From positions 35,317,561-35,381,560 of the forward strand of contig NC_088775.1 in the NCBI RefSeq assembly GCF_954871325.1: a stretch of DNA of 64,000 bases, written 5' to 3'. Within the stretch, counting starts at the first letter, position 1. Each line of letters opens with the position of its first letter. This DNA comes from Gordionus sp. m RMFG-2023 (Eukaryota > Nematomorpha > Gordioida > Chordodea > Parachordodidae). Below the pieces are notes generated by a model that was given only the letters and a program-made list of their open reading frames with translations, was not told the DNA's origin and made no database searches. A program made the translations under genes and the position numbers. Positions 46,234-58,790 of this stretch are shown piece after piece.

Positions 46234-47203
46234 TTATATAAGTATGTGTATTATGTATGTGTATATACACCTCAAAATTAATAGATTTTAATATGTATAA
46301 TCAAGCTATATATATTTTTCCAAATCTCAGAGTTTACTCACTCATTTAGTATTACATAATCAATTTTTTTTTCATTTCTAAAAATAAATGAATAAAGAAA
46401 TACAAAATAAATTTGTTTATATAAAATAGATATTTATATATAAGTTATCTATAGCTTAACTATTATCGTTTCGCAAAGTGGATGTCTGATGTTAATAGTT
46501 TTCTAACATAATAATCGTTTAAAAACTTAGATATTTATCTAACAAAAAAATATACATGTACTAACAACTACACTAAATTTATTATTCAAATCGTAAAATT
46601 TTCCAATCACAATATTTAAATTTATCATGAAAATATAATATTATTTGAATACAAAATTAAAATAAATATCCCTGCAAAGATGTTAAAAACTTTAAGATTA
46701 TTCTTTATTTATCGATCGCTTGTCAAAACAGATTATAGCTTTCATTTTATCATATTAGAATGTCTAGAAAAACCTATTATCAAAATTACAAAATTAATAT
46801 TAAAGAAATCATCTAAACACATTTACATTCAATCATTTTCTAATAAAAGCATTATAAAATGTATTTAGCAACAATTGCAAAATAAATTAATCCAATATTA
46901 AGGTATGTGAAATATTTTCAGAGATAATTTAATAAAGTTTCCTATGTAAGTTAGTACCCAACCTTAGTTCCAAGTTATCTTAAATATAATAGTCTAAAAT
47001 ATATATGATAGCTATACTATACACACCTAAATCAATTTCTGGAAAAATCAATTTTTTTTTAATTTAAAAAGCGTACTCAATAAATAAATTTTATTGAAAA
47101 TATTCCAGTTATTGAATACCTATCTTTATAAATTTCAAGAAATTTTGTTACAAACTTTTGATATTTTTTATACTAAATATATTTGGATTGATTAAAATAT
47201 TAT
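46234..47203. other. Upstream region of the unknown gene
   Basis: AT-rich. TATATAA lies directly before the ATG, probably too close to be a TATA box. No other feature seen. Confidence 0.4.
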
Positions 47204-47322
47204 ACGTATTCACTAAGGATACACGTATTCACTAAGGATACACGTATTCACTAAGGATACACGTATTCACTAAGGATACACGTATTAACTAAGGCAAATG
47301 CATATATTAACTAAGGAATACA
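47204..47322 (+). repeat. Minisatellite, 19-bp unit
   Basis: Four perfect copies of ACGTATTCACTAAGGATAC (47,204-47,279), then a diverged fifth (ACGTATTAACTAAGG) and a more distant sixth ending at AATAC. Confidence 0.95.
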
Positions 47323-50005
47323 CAATCGGCAATTTTCAACATTGCATATAACATCATAATAAAATCATAAAATAATTTTCTTACTAAATTCTAATGAGAT
47401 ATGAAATTTGAATTCAAATTAAAATGTGATAGAATGATACAAAAAGATTGAGAAAAAATAGCGTTTACTTAATGGGAGTTGGATGCCTCCAATTTTTTTG
47501 AAGGGAAGTAGAAAGCAGGGGTTATTGAGAGGTGGACTATGAGGTCTAAGCTCCCCTGCTACTTTTTTTATTTTTAGTCGGCTTTTTAAAATTTTGTTTG
47601 AATTCCTTTTTTCCTTTAATGTTATAAAAATTAAAAATTTCATATATTCAAATATCTTAATCAAATAAATTTAATAGCCACATAGAAGATAGATAAATAA
47701 AAAATCTCATTTTTAAATATTTTTTTCATTATTTTTATATAAATATTTATAAATCGTCAGTTTCTGCTTCATTTAAAGTATATGAGATTGATCGCCAACA
47801 AGTAGTGGTGATAATTATCTCCATTTTTAAAAGGTGGTCTAACTCTAAAGGCTAAACCAATTTTCTAAACGAAATCTTTCATCTTAGCTTCGATCGAGGT
47901 TTAAACTTAAAGGATAACTGACTGGAAAAAATATCTTGTTCAGAAATTCCATTTTTATTTAAAAATATACAATTAAAAAATCCACAACTAGTTTAAGGTT
48001 AAAAATAGACTAATTTTTACTATAAAGCATCATGCAGTCCCGTCTAATGGATAGCTTTAGAAACGAAGGTAAAATGATTTGAATAAATTTGTATAAAATT
48101 ATTTTTATATTTTAGAAATTCTTTCCGATATATACTTTATTCAAAAAATTGGCCTAAGAACCTAGATGGGTGATTTGGCGAAAATGAATAAAAAAATTCA
48201 AATTAAATGTATATGATGGGTTCGACAATATATTGTTGAAAATATTACTATTAAAAAATTTAAAAATTCCTTAGCTGTGAATCCTTTATTCTACTGCCCA
48301 AGAAAAAGGGCTTTCATCCTATGATTTTGATTATGGCAGATAAACGAACGAGTTTATGAGTATGTGACAAGTTTAGTGTTCATAAATATTAATAGACCTT
48401 TCGGTATCGGAATGATTTCTAGAAACATATAACAAAAAAAGGAATAAACACAGGCAAATGAATCTTTTAAAAGAAGAATACAGCCCAAAGAAAACGAAAC
48501 ATATTTATATATATTTTAATTTGTATAAATATCGGTGGTATTAAATTTATTACATTATTTTTAAAATATAATAAATAAAGAATTTATTCGTATTCGTAAT
48601 TAAATATATTGATTCTATCCTTCAGCCAAGTTTTTAAGCAATATACCACTGGTGGGTAGGATGAAGTAAAAAATTTGAAGATTAAAGACAAGAAATACCT
48701 GGTAAAAGGATTGCAATCTATTGGTAAATATTTATTTTGATTTTAATGGTTAATTAAGTTTTAAATCATTCATTCATAGATAAAATTTTAGTTAAACGAT
48801 ATGGAAACATACAGTGAGATGTTTAGTCAGTATAATGATAGATTCCAGTTAATTCGAGGAAATAGCGACAATTAAAATCATTTTATGAATATTAATAAAA
48901 TCAACAATCTGTGCTGAGGTAAAAATTTTAATTTTTAAGAAAATTGAACCGTACAGAAAAGATAACAAATTTTTAATATTGATTGAATATATAGCACAAT
49001 ACTAACCCGTTTTTGCCCAGACTTAATTTTTTGGGGGGATTAAAAAAAATTTTTTTTAATAATATTTCTAAATATTGTTCAATTAAGAAAAATGATTACT
49101 TTTTTTAAAAATATCTTACTTCTCTATAAAATTTGTTTCTTTATTGGAACACCGAGAACTTAAATGCATTACAAATGGTAAAAAAAAATTTAATTTTTCA
49201 AATAAATTTAAATTTATATTCAAGTAATATAATCATAATATGTAAATGATATAATCTTTAACTATTAACATCTAATATTATATATTTTAAAAGAAAATGG
49301 AGATACATCACATTTTTTTCGTGCCTTTCTCATAATTTTTTTAAATAATATACACATTTAGATTTCTGGTATAAAACATTTATACTATTTTTGTATTCAA
49401 AAAATAAAAAATAACTGAAAAAGTTTTCAACTATTCTAATGGATACGATGTATTTGTAATTATTCTGAAATAAGAGAGAATCGATGATATGATCTTATCA
49501 TTTATATTTTAGTTTATATGAATTTATTTGGTTTTTTGTTTTGGATAATATCATCTACTTGATCAATATAAATTTTTTCTCTATGATATTCAAACCCCAT
49601 CATCGATAGCTTCTATCATAACTGCATACCACTAAGATCATATATTATACAATCTTCACCTTCATTTTTGCTATCTTCCTCACTTTAATTCCGATCCTCG
49701 TAACTCAGGTTAAATTGATGCTGTTTGCTAATCTATATTCACCAATATTCCTAATAATTCAAAAGATTTCTACTTGATAAATCTAATAACATTCTAAAAT
49801 TTAAAAATTATTATAAAAATTAGACAATATTTTTTAAAAAAATTTAAAACATTCGTTTGAGTATCTAGTTTTATAATATCGGAACAAGAAAAATAAAATT
49901 ATTATTAGCACAAATAAATGTTTAAACAAAAATTCCTATATACAATTAATTAAATAATGCCCAAACAATTTAGAAATATTCTTACAAATTATAAGGTTAA
50001 AACAC
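47323..50005. other. Long AT-rich stretch, no gene seen
   Basis: No exon or defined element recognised. A GC-richer patch near 48,290-48,420 does not resolve into a protein. Confidence 0.45.
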
Positions 50006-50280
50006 GGTTTGACTAAACTACAAATGCCTAGGTAAACTACAAATTCCAAGGTAAACTGCAAATGCTTAGGTAAAGATTTTATATATAATTTACATTAATT
50101 GAATTGAGATTCATTTTCATATGTTATAAACAAATTATAAAAATTAAATTTTTAGATATCTTCTATAATAAAGTAATATACATCAATCATTGTATTTTCT
50201 TTTATCTCATAATAGATACTTTAAATCCTTTAAAATAATTATTATTAAATTTGGATATTATGAAATGTAAATCATTTTTG
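50006..50280 (+). repeat. Half-copy of the iteron MITE
   Basis: Starts GGTTTGACTAAACTACAAA and has three tandem iterons (AACTGCAAATGCTTAGGTAA type), then sequence matching the left arm of the element at 20,962-21,399 up to its centre. The other arm is missing. Confidence 0.7.
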
Positions 50281-51349
50281 TAATTACATTTTTAAACTAG
50301 TTTACAAAAAAAAAATTTCTTTTTATTTCATTATTTAAATTAAATATTTTAACGAACAAGATAGTTTGAAATTATTTTGGTTGACTTTGGCTTTTTAACT
50401 TATATTTTATTTAAACTTTTTTTGTAAAATTTTATCCTAACCTTATTTAATTTTGCTTATTATTATTTTGTATATTATATATATCGAAAAGATCTTTTTA
50501 TTTTTAGTTGTTGAAAATTATAATTTAATAGGTTATTTTAAAATAAAAGATAAATTAAACCTTTTCACTGCGTCCCTTACTTATTTTAGAGCTTTATTAT
50601 AATTATTTCTTTTTACCCAATAAACCTCGATTTTTTTCAGATATTTAGAAGATATTAACGTAATTCAATATTGTTATTTTAGAAATGGTCATGAAATTCA
50701 AAGGCATTTTCAAATAAAACAAAAGAAATGTTGAGAATACAGAAAATTAAATGGTGAGATCCTTTTCTACGACATTGGACGCAAATGGCATTCGTTACAA
50801 GCTCGAAAATATGAGAAAAAAATTTAATTATTTATTTAACATAATAATTATAAATTAATTCATTATAATCATTATTTAAATATGGGGGGTAAAACAACTA
50901 TGCTGATACTGATGAAGTTTTTAAAATTACAATATACTTCGAATCCTTAAAATATTTTATTTATATTTAAATTCTCTTTCAAGTAACGAAAATCTATCGA
51001 TAGCTTTTTGTGATATTGTGATATCCATGGTTTTATCTGCCATTATCGTGAAGCCGATTTTATAGGTTTCATAAGTCTCCTTTGTAAATTGTGAGAATGT
51101 TGAGAATTTTATTATTTATATGACGTGATAACTATGTAAAGTTACTGTGATTCAGCCATTCTCCAGCTATAAGCTTTAATTGCATAAAATTTGTGTATTC
51201 ATTATAATACAATCTTCCAACTTGTATTGCTATATAATGTATATAAGATATTATTTTAATCAATATAATATTGACTTTTTCATGAATCGCAATTTTTTTA
51301 AAAAAATTATTCCGCAAACATTATTGTCTGCCAATGAAAAATAAAAATT
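50281..51349. other. No gene seen
   Basis: AT-rich. No supported feature. Confidence 0.45.
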
Positions 51350-51635
51350 AATTGAAGATTAATAATAATTACATAAAAGAATGATCAAAAATGAGAAGAT
51401 AAAAAAAATTGTATAATGTTAAGATAAAATTAAAATGAATTAAAGAGATTGAAAAGTTAGAAATATAAAAGATAACAATATAAGGTGAAAAAATGATAAA
51501 AAATTAAAATATTGTTATGTAGAATGAAAAAAGAGGAAAAAATTGTTAAAAAATAACATAAAAAATGGAGTAGAAAAGTGAAGAAAAATAACAGGGAAAA
51601 TTAATAAATTATTTTTAAAGAGTTAAAAATGAATT
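51350..51635 (+). repeat. Extra direct copy of part of the palindrome arm
   Basis: GTTAAAAAATAACATAAAAA, TGGAGTAGAAAAGTGAAG and AATAACAGGGAAAAT reappear at 53,060-53,150 in the same orientation, so this is a third copy of the arm sequence next to the palindrome. Confidence 0.7.
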
Positions 51636-51639
51636 ACAG

Positions 51640-53525
51640 GGTTTCCCAATCAAAAAAGGAAAAGTCCCAATAAAAAAAGGAAAAGTGTCATTCATAAAAG
51701 AAGTATCAATCAAAAAAGGAAAATGTCAATCATAAAAGAAAAAGGTCCGATCAAAAAAGGAAAAGTAAAGTATCAAGCTAAAAAGGAAGAGTCCCGAAGG
51801 CTTAAGAAAAAGTCCGATCAAAAAACGAAAAGTATCAAACAAAAAAGAAAAGGTGCAATCAAAAAAGTAAAAGTGTAATCAAAAAGGAAAAATCTCAAGA
51901 GGTAAGGGAAAGTGTCAATCAAAAAAGGAAAATTCCCATTCAAAAAAGGAAAATCGTTATTTTTTTAATATATTTTATTTTTTTCTTGTCGATTTTTCTT
52001 AAATTTTTAGTTATTTTTTATTTTATTCCTAACTTTTTGCAATCTCTTTATTTCATTTTTAATCTTTATTTTTCTTACCTCTTCTCAATTTATTTTTCTT
52101 CGCTTTTTGAAAATTCATTTTTGTCATTTTAAAAATAATATATATTTATTTTCGTTATTTTTCTTACATCTTTTTTTAATGTTATTTTTAACAATTTTGT
52201 TTCATTTTTTTCATCCTAATAACTTTTTAATTTTTTATAAATTTTTCCTTCTTAAATTTTTATTTTTTAAATTTCGCTTAATTTTTATTTCTTTTTTGCA
52301 ATCAAATTTTTTTATTAATAATTTTTCCATATTAAATTATATCATTACAATTAGGATGTGTCATAATTTTTAAAATGAATAAGAACTATACTAGATAATC
52401 ACGAGATTTAAAAGGATCCCTTTAAGAATTCAATTTTTTAAAGGATATCAGTCGATAGCTAATCAAAAAATATTCAAATGGAGAACAATCTCTCCCCTTA
52501 ATGGGCAAGTTGTTCTGGTGGTTCAGAAATATTTTTATTAAAATAAAACAATATAGGTATCAAATAATAATTTAATATCTTTTGACTGAAAATATTCATT
52601 CTAGGTCTTGATAGGTAGGACTTGGTCGGGGGGGGGGGATGTCAGGAATAATTTTTATCTTTTACCAACCCCCCCCCTTTCCCCCTTAATCTACCCACAG
52701 ACCAAGTCCTACCCATCAAGATCAAGAACTAAAACTTTCAGCCAAAGAATATTTAAATTAGCTAGTAAATATTCCTGACCCACGTGACCTAAACTCGCCC
52801 ATTTAAAGAGAGAGATGGATGTTTTGATTAACAATTCATTGATATTCTTTCAAAAATTGAATTCTTAAAGGGATTCTTTAAATAATCCCTTTAAAAATTA
52901 CGAAATATATACAACGTAATTGTAATGAAATAATTTGATATGCAAAAAATATTAATAAAAAAATTTGATTGCAAAAGAAAAATAAAAATTAAGTGAAATT
53001 TAAAGATAAAAATAAGAAGAAAAAAATCATAAAAAGTAAAGAAATTGTTATTTAGGATGAAAAAAGAGAGAATTGTTAAAAAATGACATAAAAAATGGAG
53101 TAGAGAAATGAAGAGAAATAACAGGGAAAATCAATAAATTATTTAAGACAAAAATGAATTATCAAAAATGAGAAGAAAAATAAATTGATAAAAAAAAGAA
53201 AAATAAAGATTAAAAACGACTTAAAGAAATCTCAAAAAGTTAGAGATAAAACAAGAAGAAAAATTAAAAGAAACTAAAAATTTAAGAAAAATAACAAGAA
53301 AAAATTTTATAATTTTTTTTTCAAATTATTTAAAAAAATAACGATTTTGATTTTTTGAAGGGGAATTTTCTTTTCTTACACTTTTCCTTCTTTTGAGACT
53401 TTTTCTTTTGATTGAACCTTTTATTGAACCTTTTCCTTTTTTATCAGACTTTTTTCTAAGCCTTTGGGACTTTCCCTTTTTAGATCGGACCTTTTCCTTT
53501 TTTGATTGAATTAAAATAAATTTCA
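51640..53525. mobile_element. Long imperfect palindrome (fold-back element) with iteron ends
   Basis: Arms of about 0.9 kb mirror each other around 52,650. Matches include AATTCTTAAAGGGATTCTTT-type sequence at 52,425 and 52,860, ATTTGATTGCAAAAGAAA at 52,970 against its complement near 52,300, and TAACGATTTT near both outer arms. The outermost parts are tandem units with CAATCAAAAAAGGAAAAGT (51,640-51,955) and their complement (53,350-53,520). The centre is a G-tract and C-tract hairpin. No coding frame of its own; consistent with a fold-back DNA transposon. Confidence 0.75.
52600..52735. repeat. Central hairpin of the palindrome
   Basis: TCTTGATAGGTAGGACTTGG followed by a G-tract is mirrored by a C-tract and CCAAGTCCTACCCATCAAGA. 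Confidence 0.9.
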
Positions 53526-53699
53526 AAATGTTTAAATTTTTATACAGATTATATAAAAAATTTATTCTAAATAATTATATTAAAAAAAATAGAATTACAA
53601 TAAAATATGAGTAATTATTGTGCGGTATTTAAAAAAATCTAATTTAACAATTATAATATAATTAATACAAATGAGTATATTTTTTTTTCTCTTTATCTT

Positions 53700-56395
53700 T
53701 CACCTTTTCTGGTGGTAAGCTCCTTCAACATCTATCTTCACTTTATGTTATTCATACAATCTCTTTTATCTAATTTATATTTCTTTATATTGGCTCTAAC
53801 TTTATGGCCCCATTTTGACTCTTCCTCTTTTACGTTTGCCCATTACGTTTGCCCATTACTTCCAACCTCTCAACCTTATTTCCTATGCAGTTCATAGGCC
53901 TTCTCATTGTGTGCCCATACCACCTAAGTCTGTTTACCATTAACTTAGTCTTAATGGGCACTACCTTTAAACTACTTAGTATTCTTGTACTGCGCACTTT
54001 ATCTTTTCTTGTTACCCCAGCAATCATCCTCAGCATTCTCATCTCCATAGTTTGTAGACTTCTCTCGTCTAATTATTTGGTTGGCCATGTTTCCGAACTA
54101 TATAGAATAGTTGGTTGTACTATATTCCCTTTAATTTGTGTGGGATTCTTTTGTCAAATAGAACTCCAGATAAAGATCTCCACTTTAACCACCCTTGATT
54201 AATTTTACTCTTTATCTCTTTTTCTATCGTGCCGTTTGTTTGTATAGTGGTGCCCAAATATTTGCAGCTTTCAATTGCCGATATCTGCCATTCATTTATA
54301 TCAATACTCTCTGTTTCATCTCCTCCTATCACCATATACTCCGTCTTTTCTCTATTTACTTTTAGTCCGTGCTTTTCTAGGATATTTATCCAACTCACCA
54401 ATTTTTCTTTCATTACATCCTTGGATTCGAGTATAGACTGTGCTAATACATCTATTACTGTAATGAAGAGAAGTGGGCTGAGAGCTGTGAAGCCTGCTGA
54501 AGTACCTGTTGTGCTACGCACCATTGTTGTATGGCCTATATACATATCCTGTATTTTTCTTATATATTTTTCGGGAATCATTTTGTGGCGTAGCGCCCAC
54601 CAGATAAGTTTTCTCGGGATTCTATCGAAGGCCATTTGTAGATCTAGAAAGACCATGTGTAGCTTTTTGTTCTTTTCCCTGTATTTTTCACTCATTTGCC
54701 TAATTGCGTGGATAGCATCAGTTATTGATCTTCCAGGCATAAAGCCAAACTGAGGCTCTCCTATTTCGATTATGTCTCTTAATCTATTTTATATTATTTT
54801 TTCGTATAGTTTTAGATAGTGTGACATTAGTTTTATTCCCATCTAATTTTGACAATTGTACGGGTCCCCTTTATTTTTGAAGATAGGGACTAGATAGATC
54901 TTCCTCCATTTTTGAGGAACCTCTTCATTTCCAGGTATTTTATTGTATAGATTTGTGAGGAAATGTATTCCATCATCTCCTAGTGCTTTAAGGCTTTCTA
55001 TTGGAATATCATCTGGACCCCTAGCTTTGTTGTTTTTTATGCTTGAGGCATATGATTAACTCTTGTTCTATTATTGGTGGTATAAGGTTTTGACATGGGG
55101 AGTGTTCATCTAAATGTATTATGTGGGGATTAAAGTTGAGAAGCTCCTGAAAATATTCTTTCCATCTATTCATTATTTCTTTTTCCTTTATTATCAATTT
55201 CCCATCTTTATTCTTGATTACTTTCGGAGCTCCATTTATATCCCTAGAATTCTTTTCTCGCTGTTTGGCTAATCTGTATATTTTATTTTGCCCTTCTTTG
55301 GTATGTAGTCCTTCATACATGTCATCGTATGCCATAGATTTGGCCCTAGCTACCGCCTTTGTAGCTATTCTCTTGGATTTTTTGTATCTTGTATTGTCAT
55401 CTGGGTTTTTGGATTTTTACCATATTTTACAAAGGGCTTTTTTCTCCTGTATAGTGGTTTGTACCATTCGATTCCACCACCATAGTTCTTTGTATGATTT
55501 GTTACCTCCCCTTGTCAAGCCTAGTATCCATTTGGCAGTGTCTATTAATCTGGATGAGGTCTGCCCTTTTTAACTGACTTGTGAGGATATTTCAATGTTT
55601 GCATTGATTGCAAGGCATCTGTCATTGTTTTTAATTTATCCCATTTGAAGCATGGTTCCAGTTTTATCTTGTTTTGAGTGGATTTATTTGAGATGTTTAA
55701 ATCCATGACTAGTAGCTTGTGTTGCGCGGTGATATCTTCTCCTGTGATGATTTTGCAGTCTATTACATCCTTTTAATCTTCTGCGAGAGATTAGCATGTA
55801 ATCTATCTGTGTTTTCCTTCTGCCACTTTCATATGTTATTATGACTGTCTTTTTTCTTATAGTAGGTGTTGGTTAAGGCAAGGTCGAAGACTTGCTCAAA
55901 TTTCAGTTCGTGCTCTCCTTCATCATTTCTTTCTCCATATCCAAAACCACCAAGATGCCTTTTCTAGCTATCTCTTGCTTTCCCCACATGCGCATTGAAG
56001 TCACCACCAATAATGACTATGTCATCCTTAGGGATTTTCATTACAGCTTCATCAAGGATAGCTCTAAAGTCATCTTTCTTTTCTTCCTTGCAACCCGTTT
56101 GAGCAGCATATACTAAAAGGATGTGTAGTACTGATTGACCAATGCAGAGTTTTATCTTCATTAGTCTATCAGAGATCCTGTTGACTTCTACTACTAAGAA
56201 GGTTAGATCTTGACTGAGGATGATGCCGACACCGTTCCTATTGCTAACAATTCCATTATAGTACAATTTATACCCATCTCCAATCATCAAAGTCTTCTGT
56301 CCCTTCCATTTCGTCTCTTGTATGCACGCTATATCAACTTTTCTCTTGTTCAACATTGATGCCAATTCTCTCGTATTTGTTTCTTTCATTTTGTT
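53700..56395 (-). pseudogene. LINE copy 2 endonuclease-RT remains
   Basis: Endonuclease pieces (ACIQETKWKGQK, NGVGIILSQDL, GGDFNAHVGKARDS) at about 55,964-56,389; thumb/linker pieces at 55,021-55,335; RT pieces at 54,120-54,740 and 53,830-54,048. Two deletions are visible against copy 1: near 54,483 the VHQGSALSP block loses its first half, and near 54,432 about 60 bp are gone, removing the catalytic FADD. This copy therefore cannot encode an active RT. Open plus-strand readings here are antisense shadows. Confidence 0.92.
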
Positions 56396-56529
56396 TATTG
56401 GACAGGTATCCTTACCACCCGGCTGTCCGGGCCTATCGGTGACCGGGGTGTCATCTCTAAGCTCCGAAATTCATCTTACCATATGTCTTTACACATCAGT
56501 CATCGAAGAAAAACTTGAAAGTTTTTATG

Positions 56530-56606
56530 CTCCTTACCAGGATTGAACCTCTGTCCTTCTTCGTCCTTCTGTTTCTATACATCTAACCCATTAGGCCACC
56601 CGGTCG
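56530..56606 (-). promoter_or_regulatory. tRNA-like 5' head of LINE copy 2
   Basis: The minus strand shows an A-box-like TGGCCTAATGGGTT and GGTTCAATCC (56,540-56,549 on the plus strand as its complement). The region between the boxes differs from copy 1 while the boxes themselves are conserved. Confidence 0.7.
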
Positions 56607-56646
56607 ATACAAATGAGTATATTAATAAAACATAAATAATTCTTAA

Positions 56647-56985
56647 TAGAAATCCGCAAAAGTAGGAAAATCGGGCTGGGTCAGGGCTAATTTTTTTTAA
56701 AAAATTCGGGCCGGGTTGGGTCGGGCCTTGGAAACTTTTTAAAATATATATAAATATATCAATTTTATGTTAAATTTTTTATGTAAAATAAAAATATTTA
56801 ATTATTTATAAAAACTAGACGCCATATAACATATATCTTTGATTTTGAGAAATTATAAAAATAATTTCTATATTTAAATAAATTCCGACTAGGCAAACAA
56901 AACCTTTTAAAAAAAATTCGGGTTCGGGCCGTCAAAACTTTTTTAAAATAATTTCGGGCAGGGCCGGGCTTGAAAAATTTATTAA
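56647..56985 (-). mobile_element. GC-rich hAT MITE (relative of the 11.27-kb MITE)
   Basis: Begins TAGAAATCCGCAAAAGTAGG (compare TAGAGATTTGTAAAAG) and carries the same GGGCC blocks in the same order as the complete MITE, inverted. ATTCTTAA and ATTCTTAG lie at its ends. The distal tip is lost. Confidence 0.7.
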
Positions 56986-57935
56986 TTCTTAGTGCAAATG
57001 CAATATTTTTTTAAAAAATAGTATAATATATAAATATTATGACTAAGAATTCATTTTAATTACGTTTTGAATATAAAAATTTTATGATCATATTACAATA
57101 ATATAGCAATTTTATTATTTGAACTTATAAAGAGAAAATTTCTCTGAGATTTGACTAATTCATCTAGAATCATATTTTTATCTAGAATAATCTCCTTATA
57201 AATATTTAATATTGCGAATCATTTAAACGGCTTTCACGAGTGCTATTTCTTAAATAGGTTTTTAACCTTTTCAAAGTTGAAAAAGACCTTTCATTAGTGC
57301 AGGTGATAATCGGTAAGGTAGCTAAGATTCTAAAGTGCAATTATACATAGAAAGGGCCTGAAAAGAATATTTTAGTCTCAAAGAGTACTCTATTCTGTCA
57401 AAAATTTTATACCAAAATTCGACATCACAAAGTAATTTATCATACGATCTTGATAATTTATCAGAATAACTCTGAGATTTTCTTAATATTCTCTCGCGTT
57501 TCAAGTGTATTTAGACTAAACCGGCAAAAGAAAATAAAAGCTATTTAAAATAAAATTGTGACTAATAAATCTTTCCTTTAATTGAAATATAAATGTATCA
57601 ATAAGGGGAGTAAAAATATTTATTTTATAAAAATCCTTAATCGTAGATGCATCAATATTTAAGCGATTGGACTATCTAGAAACTACTCCGATCACCTTTA
57701 CTTTTTTATTATATTTCCCAAATGAAATGATTTTTATTTTATTTAAAAATTATAAAAAATTATTAAAATTTTTAAAACTATCTAATTAGTTTAACATTAT
57801 AAATTTTATTATTAAATTTATAAATTCTAATTTAACTATGCGAGAAAAAATTTACAATATATTTATATTGTTATTTAATATTTTACATATAATTTTAAAT
57901 ATATATTTTTAAACCATATTATCATTTAAAATTAA
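56986..57935 (-). pseudogene. Ac-like hAT transposase fragment (inverted copy of 2,640-3,590)
   Basis: Matches the cluster at 2.6-3.6 kb in inverse orientation over its full length, including SYDKLLCDVEFWYK (about 57,430) and CTNERSF near 57,290. Decayed by several stops. Confidence 0.8.
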
Positions 57936-58129
57936 AAATTCTTATTTGTTTTTTAAATATATTTCATTTTCATATCGTATATAATTTTATTTATAAATTG
58001 AAACCATTTTTTAAATAAAATTATTTGCTAAGAAAAAAATTTTAAAAAAATTTATTTTCGAAGCCACTGATCATGGGGTGTTATAGGATAAGAGAAAAAA
58101 ATGCATGAATCTATAACTTTGGTAGATAA

Positions 58130-58790
58130 ATTTTTCAAATATACTAATTTTAATCAAGTTTTTTATTTTATATTAAAACCTTTTCTTTCTATATATTATA
58201 AATCAAAAATGGCATAAAACAATTATAGCATCTTCTTTTTAGAAATATTTAAAAATTTTCATTCTCATGAATATATATTATTTGAAATTAATTTATTAAA
58301 GAGTAAAGTATGGGACATTTTTAATATAATAATAATTGACAATCATAAGTCAAAAAATTAGATTTGTTCAATATAAAAAAAGTCAGAACATACTTACATA
58401 GTCACGAAAAGTAGGGTCTTCACATTTATTTAGTCATGAATGCAAATCAAATTGTTAATGAAATTTACTTCCTTATATCCATTAAAATGACAAAGCAATT
58501 GTTGATAATATATTATTTTTAAATGATAATTAATTATAGATTAAAATTTTGTTTATAAATTACTAAAATTATATATCTATTAGTACTATTTCAGCATTAT
58601 AAAATTATTTAACTTGGAAATATATTTTGAAGCTTATTGTGGACTTGGCTTGGGAATTTTTAATTTACAAAAATATTAACTGATAATAAAAAATAGTTAT
58701 TTGGGTTTGGGCTTACAAAATATTTTTATGATCGGCCCGGGCCAGGTCAGGCTTGATCATAAAATTAAGGCCCTAGATCTATTTTAAATG
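58130..58790 (+). mobile_element. Internally deleted hobo-like hAT copy
   Basis: 58,296-58,470 resembles the BED-finger region of the element at 425 (KVWD..NIIIIDNH). At about 58,490 it jumps to sequence matching the transposase end (GTTGATAATATATTATTTTT). GGGCC-type end blocks follow at 58,620-58,770. A deletion of about 1.7 kb relative to the longer copy explains it. Confidence 0.75.

Larger units (their letters stand above)
53681..56606 (-). mobile_element. RTE-type LINE, copy 2, damaged, full 5' end, 16-bp target duplication
   Basis: ATACAAATGAGTATAT flanks both ends (53,665-53,680 and 56,607-56,622). The 5' end begins CGACCGGGTGGCCTAATGGG, matching copy 1; the 3' end carries a short A-run. 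The body is the same family as copy 1 in inverted orientation. It is riddled with shifts and stops and has lost key RT motifs. Confidence 0.95.

Noticed and set aside
51640-51955. CRISPR-like array
   Set aside because: The units are degenerate, run on without unique spacers, and the window is clearly eukaryotic.
52107-52373. Phe/Leu-rich plus-strand open reading
   Set aside because: Lies in the palindrome arm and consists of T-rich low-complexity sequence.
53326-53526. Lysine/serine-rich minus-strand open reading
   Set aside because: Translation of the tandem AAAAAAGGAAAAGT units in the palindrome arm; repeat composition, not a gene.
54229-54753. Plus-strand open reading of 174 codons, and similar ones up to 55,573
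   Set aside because: Antisense of LINE copy 2; the hydrophobic character comes from the complement of charged codons.
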